Origin: Bacteroidia bacterium
Lineage (GTDB): Bacteria > Bacteroidota > Bacteroidia > Chitinophagales > Chitinophagaceae
Direction of reading: 5' to 3'
NCBI GenBank assembly: GCA_030427635.1
Contig: JAUIBA010000034.1
Span: forward strand, 1 to 43,578
Length of the DNA stretch: 43,578 bases
The position numbers and the translations under genes are program-made. A model generated the notes under the pieces. It was given only the letters and a program-made list of their open reading frames with translations, had not been told where the DNA came from and made no database searches. Shown piece by piece: positions 29,547-37,585 of this stretch. The number at the start of each line of letters is the position of its first letter. Position 1 is the first letter of the stretch.

Positions 29547-29574
29547 CAAAGTACTTATTGCAACATTACCTCAA
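29547..29574 (-). promoter_or_regulatory. Possible promoter of the T9SS type B protein gene
   Basis: On the minus strand a TTG (complement of 29572-29574) precedes by 17 bases GTACTTTG (complement of 29547-29554), which differs from TAnnTTTG at its first base. The predicted leader is only about 13 bases. Confidence 0.4.
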
Positions 29575-29614
29575 CTTTAACACAATATGAATTCTAATTT
29601 CAACTAAGATGAAC

Positions 29615-31003
29615 CTATTTGTTAACAACCACCCTGGAAACGAATACCACTTCACCCGCCACACACCTTAAAAAGTATATACCCGGGGTAGCAATCGTTA
29701 CTTGTATCTGCTCTCCTTGTTTTACTACTGCCGTTGGCTGCACTACTGCTCCCCTGATATCACATACAGAAATATCAACAGAAGACCGCGCAAGCGCCGC
29801 CCCACGAATTACAAAGTTACCACTTGAAGGGTTAGGAAAAATCATCAGTTGTTCTTTCATTTCCTCCGATACGGCAGAAGGGCATCCTGTAATGGCAGAC
29901 AAAGTACCTCCAAGTGACTGAAAATCAGCATATAAAGACTGATAATATACATTTGCGGTAACGGCATCATGTATAATTAATGTATTTTCATCATTCTTCG
30001 TATCGGCACTCACAGTCCAGTTGTGCGAGCCGGTAAATACCAGCGGGTCTGAGCATACATCCGATGGATCTACAATAAGTGTTTTGTGATGATACAAGGG
30101 AGAGCCTGAATGTACTTTGTACTGACTGCTGCCTAATCCTGCCGACAATATAGTGTGCGGGCTATACGATACATTACCACCATCACTAATACCCGCCACA
30201 TATACACCTGTATTGTTTTTGGTCACCAGCATATTGGCATCAGCTGCATAGGTAAATGTAGATATCGCAAAGTACATATCGGCACTGGCCGTATTCATTG
30301 TATAGATGAGCTTATCATTTACACCATCAGAAGGACTGAAGTATAATTCTATGTGTTTGCCATCTACATAAAAGTTATGATTTCCAAGATCTGTTTTGTC
30401 AGGGCCAAACTTTGCTGCCGGACGGTTAGGCTCCAGACCAGTGCTACCCCACATCATGTTAAAATGGTCACGATATGCTTTTGCCAGTGGCTGGTCCTGT
30501 ATTACTATGGCATTATTATAGTCCGTATTAAACTGCTGGGTATTCCAGTTAGTAGATCCCGTCCATACTATTGCATCATCAGCATTTGATGAGTTGGCAT
30601 CTATTATCATAAACTTATTATGCATAATAGAATATGCACCGGCATCGGGAGGGCTTGCCATACGCCTTACACCCGATACCAGTAAAGGTATCCCGGTATT
30701 GGAAGAACTGCTGTCATATATCCAGCGCACCTGCACACCTCTGTTATAAGCATTGTTTACTGCTACAGAAATAGCCGGGAATGTAGAAGTATAATTATAC
30801 ACAGCTATATCAAGAGTATACTTTGCCCTGTTGATGTAGGCAACAATGGTATCCCCCATCCTGTCATTGAGGTAAACAGCATTTTCACCGGTTGATACGG
30901 TATTGTTTACCGGCTGTGTAAAATAATATTTAATTTTGCCTCCTGCGAAGCTTTTGAAAGACAAAACAACCAATGAGAACAAAAGAACAAACCTGAGATT
31001 CAT
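29615..31003 (-). CDS. Secreted phospholipase-D-like protein with two HKD motifs and T9SS type A domain
   Basis: A 462-residue protein with a signal peptide (about 1-20, ending FKSFA). Two HxKxxxxD motifs are present: HNKFMIID (His128, Lys130, Asp135), followed by WTGSTNWN, and HHKTLIVD (His305, Lys307, Asp312), followed by FTGSHNWT. The pair forms one active site in the PLD superfamily, which cleaves phosphodiesters in phospholipids or nucleic acid. The residues are all present, so activity is likely; substrate cannot be told. The C-terminal ~80 residues are a T9SS type A sorting domain (LMIFPNPSSGNFVIRG, TPGIYFLRCVAGEVVFVSRV). It lies 86 bases upstream of the type B protein gene on the same strand, with a possible promoter between. 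Confidence 0.9.
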   Translation of the reverse strand: MNLRFVLLFSLVVLSFKSFAGGKIKYYFTQPVNNTVSTGENAVYLNDRMGDTIVAYINRAKYTLDIAVYNYTSTFPAISVAVNNAYNRGVQVRWIYDSSSSNTGIPLLVSGVRRMASPPDAGAYSIMHNKFMIIDANSSNADDAIVWTGSTNWNTQQFNTDYNNAIVIQDQPLAKAYRDHFNMMWGSTGLEPNRPAAKFGPDKTDLGNHNFYVDGKHIELYFSPSDGVNDKLIYTMNTASADMYFAISTFTYAADANMLVTKNNTGVYVAGISDGGNVSYSPHTILSAGLGSSQYKVHSGSPLYHHKTLIVDPSDVCSDPLVFTGSHNWTVSADTKNDENTLIIHDAVTANVYYQSLYADFQSLGGTLSAITGCPSAVSEEMKEQLMIFPNPSSGNFVIRGAALARSSVDISVCDIRGAVVQPTAVVKQGEQIQVTIATPGIYFLRCVAGEVVFVSRVVVNK

Positions 31004-31170
31004 TTATAAACAAGCTAAAGTGAAAAAAGCGTGCAAGGTATTTTAAGAGGAGAGAGATAAGACAAGAGGCAGAGTTACATTTTCATTAATCAATTATTAA
31101 CCCAACGCAAAGTAACAATTTATTTACCTACAAATAACATGACAGACCTGCTCAGGTTACATACACATCA

Positions 31171-31178
31171 TAATTTTG
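31171..31178 (+). promoter_or_regulatory. Promoter -7 box of the 1291-residue repeat protein
   Basis: TAATTTTG matches TAnnTTTG exactly. Transcription would start near 31185 and give a leader of about 47 bases. The -33 box is weak (CTG 20 bases upstream). The leader contains a 7-bp hairpin (TATTGTT, AAA, AACAATA at 31211-31227) that ends 4 bases before the start codon. Confidence 0.5.
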
Positions 31179-31231
31179 GCACAAATATGCGTTATCTATC
31201 ATATAACGTTTATTGTTAAAAACAATATAAT

Positions 31232-34200
31232 ATGTCAATTTATCCGCAAATGCATAGATACTGCTTACGTTTACTCTGTGCCGCATTTTTCCTTACCACC
31301 ATCAGTTTCAATCTGTTTGCTCAGACACCTGTCAGCTCTATTAACTGGGATGGCAGCCCCGCATCTGCAGCCGGTCCCAGTGGTTTTACTACGCTGCCAG
31401 CTACTGTAATACCAGGTGCAGCTACAGTAGCCGTATCCCAGTGGGACCGTGGCGCTGTGGCTATGAATGCTGCCGCAGGATGCTATAACAGTAATAACTG
31501 GCAGGTAGGCGGCTCATTGGCCACGGCACAGGCCGCCAACAAATGTGTGTTCTTCACCATTACCAACAGTGCTACAACACAGTTACGTGTAACGAGACTT
31601 TTTATTCGCTCACAGGTAAGTGCTACAGGCCCGCAAAGCGTTCAGATGACCTGTACCATTGGTACTACCACTACTCTGTTTGGTGCCACATTTGCAACAA
31701 TACATACTGCAACCCCTGAGAACTGGGACATGACAGGTGATATTTGTATTGGCCCCGGCCAGACAGCCACCTTCAGACTCTATGGCTGGGGTGCTACCGG
31801 TACTGCCGGCACATTACGTATCAATAACCTTACATCTATTAATGCTGAATTTGCAGGCCCGGTTACAGCTACGGCATCCAGCAACTCTCCTGTGTGTGCC
31901 GGCACTGACCTTTTCCTCACAGGAGTAGCAGGTGGTGGCATACCCGGTTATACCTACAGCTGGGCCGGACCAGACGGCTTTACAAGCGCTATACTCAGCC
32001 CTACAGTAACAGCAATACCTGTAACAGGTGCCGGAGTATATACACTTACGGTTACTGACGCTATGAACTGTAACACCAGCTCAGTACCGGTTACAACCAC
32101 GGTAGCTGTAAACACGTCACCTTCACCTATTACAGGTACAGCTACCGTATGCCCTATGCTTACCACTACACTGAGCAGTGCATCTGCATCAGGCACATGG
32201 AGCAGCAGCAATGCTGCAATTGCTACTGTGGGAGCGGCTACCGGAGTAGTAACAGGAGTAACGCCGGGCACGGTTACTATCACATACCAGCTTAGCTCAT
32301 CATGCTTTACAACCACTATAGTTACAGTAAACACACCGCCTACCCCACTATCCGGTAGCCTGGCTACATGTGTAGGCACATCCACGCTCCTATCCAGTAC
32401 TCCGGCAGGTGGCACATGGATCAGCAGCAACACTGCGGTAGGTACCGTATCAGGTGCGGGATCTGTAACAGGTGTTACTGTAGGCACTACTGATATCACC
32501 TATACGGCACCCACTACAGGCTGTATTGCCATTGGCACAGTAACAGTATATCCGTTACCATCAGCCATTACAGGTACTACTACTGTATGTATAGGTGCTA
32601 CTACCACGCTCAGCAGCGCATCTGCGGGCGGCAGCTGGAGCTCCGGCAATACAGTTGTAGCTACCGTAAATGCCGCCTCAGGTGTCGTAACCGGCGTCTC
32701 TGCGGGTACGGCTCTTATAAGTTATATGCTGGGTGGTACCTGTGCTGTATCTGCCACGGTTACAGTTAATCCGTTACCTACAGCCATATCCGGCTCACTC
32801 ACGGTATGTGAAGGTTCAGTATCTGCACTCAGTAGCAGCCCGTCAGGCGGTACATGGAGCAGCAGCACTCCGGCAGTAGGTACTATAGGTAGTTCCACAG
32901 GCGTTCTTACCGGCGTATCGGGAGGCACTACTACTATTACTTATACAATACCTTCTACCTGCTATATAACAGCCGAAGCAACTATAAATCCCATACCGGC
33001 ACCCATTACAGGGCCATCAGGCGTATGCCTCGGCACTACAGTTACACTAAACAACGTTACTGCAAGTGGTACATGGCAAAGCAACAACCCCGCAGTAGCG
33101 TCTGTAACATCCGGCACAGGGGTGGTAACAGGCAATGCTCCCGGCACAGCCCGTATAAGCTATATACTTACTACAACAGGTTGTTTTGTAACCAGAATAC
33201 AAACCGTACATCCGCTGCCATCGGCAATAACAGGACCTATACGTGTGTGCCCTGCACAAACTATTGCATTATCCAGTGCACCCGGTGGCGGCAACTGGAC
33301 TTCAAGTGCACCGGCCATTGCTACAGTAGGTGCCGGTACAGGTATAGTAACAGGTGTGGCACCAGGCACTACTACTATTACCTATACCCTGTCCACAGGC
33401 TGTATTGCTACTCATATGGTATCAGTAGATCCGGCACCACCAGCCACAATAACTGCATTAGGAGATACAACTTTTTGTCCCGGCGACTTTGTTGTCCTGG
33501 CAGCCAATACCGGCACATCTCTTGCTTATCAGTGGTATAGCGGGGCTACTCCTATAGGAGGCGCCACATCGGCCACATATACTGCTATAGGTACCGCAAA
33601 CTATTCTGTGCGTGTTACTAACTCACTGGGGTGCCCATGGCGCTCTGTACCAATGGCAGTACTTGTGAATACATTTACAGCTACAGTAAGTGTACCTGGC
33701 GGCAGCACCAGTGCCTGTGCTTCTACACCCATTGTACTGAATGCGTCACCTTCAGGAGCTGGCTATTCATGGCAGTGGCTGCATAATGGCATCCCGGTAC
33801 CGGGCGCAGCATCATCAACATATGCTACCAACGTATCAGGAGATTATTCGGTACTGATGACCAATGTTACAGGATGCAGTGATGAATCCGGCATTGTTAC
33901 CCTCACCATACTTCCTGCACCAGACCCTACAGTAACAGCATCTGGTCCTGTATCCTTCTGCGCAGGTGGCAGTGTTACACTTACAGCCGAAATCGGAGCA
34001 GGTTATACTTACCAATGGTCAGACGGAGCAGGTCCGATACCGGGAGCTACCAATGTGAGCCATACCACCGGTACTACCGGCGCTTACTTCGCTACCATCA
34101 CTAACGCATCTGGCTGCAGCACTATATCGTCTGTTACAAATGTCACTTCCAATCCATTGCCTTATGCGGGCATCTCACCCGTAGGCCCCACAGTAGTATG

Positions 34201-35107
34201 TGCCGGCACAACAGTAACCCTCAATGCAGTAACAGGTGGCACATATAGCTATCAGTGGTATAAAAACGGCGCAATGATAACAGGTGCTACGGGCGCGTCA
34301 CTATATGTAACCGCAACAGGAGGATACCGTGTGCGCGTAGTGAACACTACTACCGGCTGCACTAACATAACAGGGGCAGATACCATGGTCATAGTAGTAT
34401 CATCACCATCGGTACTGGCATTGACACCGGTTAAATTCTGCTGGGGTGGCAGTTCCCTGTTATCTACCAATGTATCTGCCGCAGGCTCAGCTATCAGCTA
34501 TCAGTGGTTCCGTGACGGCGCTGCAATACCTGGCGCAACATCTCCTACATACAGTGCAAATGAGACTGGCAGCTATGCATGTAACGTATCCGTTCCCGGC
34601 AGCTGTACTGCACTTACTACCGCAGTAAGCGTAAGCGAAATGGCGCTACCTAATCCGGTAATAACACAATACGGCTCAATGCTGAAAACCAGCAACTATT
34701 ATGTGGCGTGGCAGTGGTATAAAAACCTGGCAGCTATACCTGGCGCTACCGGTCCGGAAACGCCACATACCGGCACTGGCAACTATAAAGTTCATGTTAC
34801 TGATACCAATGGCTGTCAGAGTACTTCAGATGTATTGGCCGTATCCGGAGGTGCAACTACAGGTATTCAAGCCAGTCTGACTGAAGCAGGAGTAAATATA
34901 TACCCTAATCCTGCACACGACCGTGTACATATTCAGTGCAACGCTGATGTTACCGTAATAGTAAATGGTATAGACGGACGTCATATCAGCACAGCAAAGC
35001 ATGCTAAGGAAGTAAATATTGCAGATGTACCTGCAGGCATTTACTTAATATCAGTATATAACGACGAAGGTGTATTATTAGGCGTAAGCAGAATAACCAA
35101 AGAGTAA
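31232..35107 (+). CDS. Ig-like repeat surface protein with T9SS type A domain
   Basis: A 1291-residue secreted protein. The start at MSIYPQMHRYCLRLLCAAFF and one six codons later (MHRYCLRLLC) both give a signal peptide ending NLFAQ. Residues about 27-215 are an N-terminal beta-sandwich of unknown type. About 216-295 are Ig-like. About 299-735 are six Bid_2-like repeats (TVCPMLTTTLSSASASGTWS, ATGVVTGVTPGTVTITY) with a fixed 73-residue (219-base) period. About 740-1195 are Ig-like repeats with YQWYxxGxxIxGAT and CxNxxGC patterns. The final ~80 residues are a T9SS type A sorting domain (VNIYPNPAHDRVHIQC, IADVPAGIYLISVYNDEG). Probable role is adhesion or a surface filament. A terminator follows directly. 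Confidence 0.93.
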   Translation: MSIYPQMHRYCLRLLCAAFFLTTISFNLFAQTPVSSINWDGSPASAAGPSGFTTLPATVIPGAATVAVSQWDRGAVAMNAAAGCYNSNNWQVGGSLATAQAANKCVFFTITNSATTQLRVTRLFIRSQVSATGPQSVQMTCTIGTTTTLFGATFATIHTATPENWDMTGDICIGPGQTATFRLYGWGATGTAGTLRINNLTSINAEFAGPVTATASSNSPVCAGTDLFLTGVAGGGIPGYTYSWAGPDGFTSAILSPTVTAIPVTGAGVYTLTVTDAMNCNTSSVPVTTTVAVNTSPSPITGTATVCPMLTTTLSSASASGTWSSSNAAIATVGAATGVVTGVTPGTVTITYQLSSSCFTTTIVTVNTPPTPLSGSLATCVGTSTLLSSTPAGGTWISSNTAVGTVSGAGSVTGVTVGTTDITYTAPTTGCIAIGTVTVYPLPSAITGTTTVCIGATTTLSSASAGGSWSSGNTVVATVNAASGVVTGVSAGTALISYMLGGTCAVSATVTVNPLPTAISGSLTVCEGSVSALSSSPSGGTWSSSTPAVGTIGSSTGVLTGVSGGTTTITYTIPSTCYITAEATINPIPAPITGPSGVCLGTTVTLNNVTASGTWQSNNPAVASVTSGTGVVTGNAPGTARISYILTTTGCFVTRIQTVHPLPSAITGPIRVCPAQTIALSSAPGGGNWTSSAPAIATVGAGTGIVTGVAPGTTTITYTLSTGCIATHMVSVDPAPPATITALGDTTFCPGDFVVLAANTGTSLAYQWYSGATPIGGATSATYTAIGTANYSVRVTNSLGCPWRSVPMAVLVNTFTATVSVPGGSTSACASTPIVLNASPSGAGYSWQWLHNGIPVPGAASSTYATNVSGDYSVLMTNVTGCSDESGIVTLTILPAPDPTVTASGPVSFCAGGSVTLTAEIGAGYTYQWSDGAGPIPGATNVSHTTGTTGAYFATITNASGCSTISSVTNVTSNPLPYAGISPVGPTVVCAGTTVTLNAVTGGTYSYQWYKNGAMITGATGASLYVTATGGYRVRVVNTTTGCTNITGADTMVIVVSSPSVLALTPVKFCWGGSSLLSTNVSAAGSAISYQWFRDGAAIPGATSPTYSANETGSYACNVSVPGSCTALTTAVSVSEMALPNPVITQYGSMLKTSNYYVAWQWYKNLAAIPGATGPETPHTGTGNYKVHVTDTNGCQSTSDVLAVSGGATTGIQASLTEAGVNIYPNPAHDRVHIQCNADVTVIVNGIDGRHISTAKHAKEVNIADVPAGIYLISVYNDEGVLLGVSRITKE

Positions 35108-35124
35108 ACAGCTATACATACTTT

Positions 35125-35166
35125 AAGAGAGAGGCCGGTTACGATGATGTAACCGGCCTCTCTCTT
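35125..35166 (+). terminator. Terminator of the 1291-residue repeat protein
   Basis: An 18-bp perfect stem (AAGAGAGAGGCCGGTTAC at 35125-35142, complement at 35149-35166) around GATGAT, starting 18 bases after the stop. The right arm ends in a T/C-rich run. Confidence 0.92.
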
Positions 35167-35582
35167 TCTTATAAACAATATGAACAGTATTAATAACCGC
35201 ACACAATAACGCACACCAGCTATATATCTGCAAAGTACATGACACTCCGGCCTGCTTATTACTTACACCTGCTCAGCATAGTTTACCGGAATTCCTCAAA
35301 AAACTGATACGGGAACGATACTACTGAGCTTCTCTCAAAAAGAACCTCTTACAGCTGGCAGATCTAACACCATCGCGCAATACTATCACTCACCTGCATA
35401 CGCACATACCCCAGCTGTAACACAACAAACAGACAATAAAACTGAGAGCAGGCTTACAGGGAACATACAAGCTCATAGAAAAGGCTATAAAACTGCTATA
35501 GTATTGTAACATGAAGCACAGCGCGATCATCACATATGCTCCGATGAAAAGAGCAGATCCAGTCATACAATACCAAAAACAA
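35167..35582. other. Gene-free region between convergent genes
   Basis: About 415 bases between the terminators of two convergent genes. Any short open frame here lacks a signal, family match or ribosome site. I see no repeat or RNA-like structure. Confidence 0.5.
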
Positions 35583-35612
35583 ATATCCCGGCTGAAGATT
35601 CAGCCGGGATAT
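35583..35612 (-). terminator. Terminator of the small T9SS protein gene
   Basis: ATATCCCGGCTGA pairs with TCAGCCGGGATAT around an AGAT loop. On the minus strand the stem is followed by TTGTTTTTGG. It lies 39 bases after the stop of the gene that ends at 35651. Confidence 0.85.
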
Positions 35613-35650
35613 CAGAAAAGCCTTGTTTATTATTCTATAAGAAGTAACTA

Positions 35651-36679
35651 CTATTCAGCAGTAAAGCGGGCTACTGCAGCGCTGTTTCCGTTTGTCATCT
35701 TAGCTACATAAAAACCAGGAGCTATATTAAGACCATTAACGGTAAACTTACCAGCAGATGCTGTTACAACTTCCTGTGTGTGTACTACACGACCAGCAAT
35801 GTCATAGATAGCCAGCATATACTTACCTGTTTCAGCAACATCATAAGCAAAACTAGCAGTACCGTTTACTACGCTGCCAAGAACTGTAAGAGATGCAGCA
35901 GGCAGTACATTTACATCAGCTACAGAAGCAGTACCTGTCCATGTAAGATTGAAATCATCAATAGCAGTGCTGGCACGGTTACCGCTGCCAGACGATGCTG
36001 TAAGAGCAGCAATGCGTATCCACACGTTAGATGAGATATTATCCAGTGCTGAACCAAAGTTTACATTGATTGTGTTATTGGTAAACTGCAGGTTACCTGT
36101 AGTCATTGTACCTACTGCAGTAGCAGGAGTGAAAGTAGAAGGGCTTGCACCTGTAGCATAATCAACAGTCCATGTAGTAGTACGTGGGCTGGTAGTATCC
36201 AGCGACTGCAGTTTAAAGCTAAGGTTAAAGTTGGTAAGACCTGAAGTGTTGGCAATTTTGAGTACAAACGCCGCACCTGGCTCCAGATTAGGATGGCTGC
36301 CATTTGTCTGGCTTACCTGACGGAAACCGATAGCGCGGTCAGTAAAGTTCTTCTGCTCCGCACATGTTGCAACTTTTACAAAGTTTCCACCATTTGCAGA
36401 AGGATAGTTTTTCGTACCACCACCCCAGATGTCAGATTTGCAATCACCACTGTTGTAAACTGTATCAGCAAAAACACCATAGTTTACACTGCCATTCCAT
36501 GTTTCTATAATACCCAGAGATGTGCTTGTTGCGCTGTTGTATGCATACCAGCCGGTAGGCAGGCTGGATGAAATGCTGTTAAAGTTCTGAGAGTAAGAAG
36601 AACCGCTTAGCGTAAGCTGAGCATTTACTGAAAGAGAGCTCACGGCTAGGGCTACGAGTAGAGTTGATTTTTTCATCAT
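35651..36679 (-). CDS. Secreted beta-sandwich protein with T9SS type A-like end
   Basis: A 342-residue protein. The start is MMKKSTLL or MKKSTLL one codon later. The signal peptide ends SSLSVNAQ. The N-terminal domain (YSQNFNSISSSLPTGWYAYN, then DRAIGFRQVSQ, and IDDFNLTWTG) is the lectin-like jelly-roll often found in T9SS cargo of this phylum. The C-terminal ~85 residues resemble a type A sorting domain (GKYMLAIYDIAGRVVHTQEV, IAPGFYVAKMTNGNSAAVAR), although the usual YPNP opening is not obvious. It is 75 bases downstream of the DUF5689 lipoprotein on the same strand, with a GACCTTTG (one base from the promoter box) in between, so it may have its own promoter. Well supported as T9SS cargo; ligand unknown. 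Confidence 0.82.
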   Translation of the reverse strand: MMKKSTLLVALAVSSLSVNAQLTLSGSSYSQNFNSISSSLPTGWYAYNSATSTSLGIIETWNGSVNYGVFADTVYNSGDCKSDIWGGGTKNYPSANGGNFVKVATCAEQKNFTDRAIGFRQVSQTNGSHPNLEPGAAFVLKIANTSGLTNFNLSFKLQSLDTTSPRTTTWTVDYATGASPSTFTPATAVGTMTTGNLQFTNNTINVNFGSALDNISSNVWIRIAALTASSGSGNRASTAIDDFNLTWTGTASVADVNVLPAASLTVLGSVVNGTASFAYDVAETGKYMLAIYDIAGRVVHTQEVVTASAGKFTVNGLNIAPGFYVAKMTNGNSAAVARFTAE

Positions 36680-36754
36680 TTTGTGGTTGTTTTAAAGTGC
36701 AAAGGTCAAAAGCCTATGTTTCCTTATTGTGACGCCTTTCTTAAGGCAATATTA

Positions 36755-37576
36755 TCACGGACATACTCTGTCCTCATTAAAGTTCACGTCCAGCGTATCT
36801 CTCAATACAAACTGGGGAGTAGTATAGTAAGTTGTGAATATACCTGTAATGCTTCCTTTACCCTTAGGTGTTATTGCCGCCTGAAAAGTAGAGTAGCTAC
36901 TGTTGTACATAGTTAACTTACCGGAAAAAGGACAATCATTGATAGTACGGTTAGTACTAGCATTGGCAAGTGAATACACAACACCGGATGATGCCTCATC
37001 GAACTGCATATCTTTGAGCGTTATCAACGTATTCAGATATCTGGCAGGACTGGAATACAGGTCTGGTATCGTTACTACTTTTGGCTCCACTGTGTGCGGA
37101 TAAGATGCAGCAATAACATATCTGCTTACCAGAGAGGAAGGAATACCAGTTGTACTGCCGGTAGTTGAGTCTACAGAATACACAATCTCAGGCAGTCCAC
37201 GATAGTTTACCAGCGATAAGCCCTTTAGTTTTACATATACTTTTCTGCCCACAGGGAATTCACTATAAAGACTGGACTTATCTATCATTACTATGATTCC
37301 GGAACCGGTAGTATCCTGTATGTACAACTGCTTGTAAATATTACCACTGCGGTCATCACCTATAACAATACCTGAAAACGTACTGTCTCCCAGCACTCTT
37401 GACTTGTTGGTAATGATGTTTAGTGCACTTTCTACCAATGGTGCAATGGAGCAATTTACTGGTAGCTCCGGGTCATACTGGCTGGAATCAGGAGGGTTTA
37501 CAAAGTCTTTTTTCAGACATGATGAGAATACTGAAGCGGCAAGCAACAATACTGATATACTCTTTGTATGATTCAT
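36755..37576 (-). CDS. DUF5689 lipoprotein with an OB-fold-like core
   Basis: A 273-residue protein with a lipobox (FSSC, Cys20, followed by LKKDFV). The core matches the DUF5689 pattern: SRVLGDSTFSGIVIGDDRSG, NIYKQLYIQDTTGSGIIVMI, FPVGRKVYVKLKGLSLVNYR. The sequence order G-x-V ... YIQD..G-G-I ... F-VG-KV-V-L-G resembles the OB-fold units found in extracellular nucleases. The second half (VEPKVVTIPDLYSSPARYLN, TLITLKDMQF) repeats that style. It starts 9 bases after the stop of the TonB receptor gene and so is very likely in one operon with it. Likely a surface or periplasmic-facing outer-membrane lipoprotein. Function inferred only. Confidence 0.85.
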   Translation of the reverse strand: MNHTKSISVLLLAASVFSSCLKKDFVNPPDSSQYDPELPVNCSIAPLVESALNIITNKSRVLGDSTFSGIVIGDDRSGNIYKQLYIQDTTGSGIIVMIDKSSLYSEFPVGRKVYVKLKGLSLVNYRGLPEIVYSVDSTTGSTTGIPSSLVSRYVIAASYPHTVEPKVVTIPDLYSSPARYLNTLITLKDMQFDEASSGVVYSLANASTNRTINDCPFSGKLTMYNSSYSTFQAAITPKGKGSITGIFTTYYTTPQFVLRDTLDVNFNEDRVCP

Positions 37577-37585
37577 ATTAAATGA

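Noticed and set aside
35511..35711. 66-codon frame before the small T9SS gene
   Set aside because: It spans a terminator hairpin and the 3' end of the opposite gene, and lacks any protein-like pattern.
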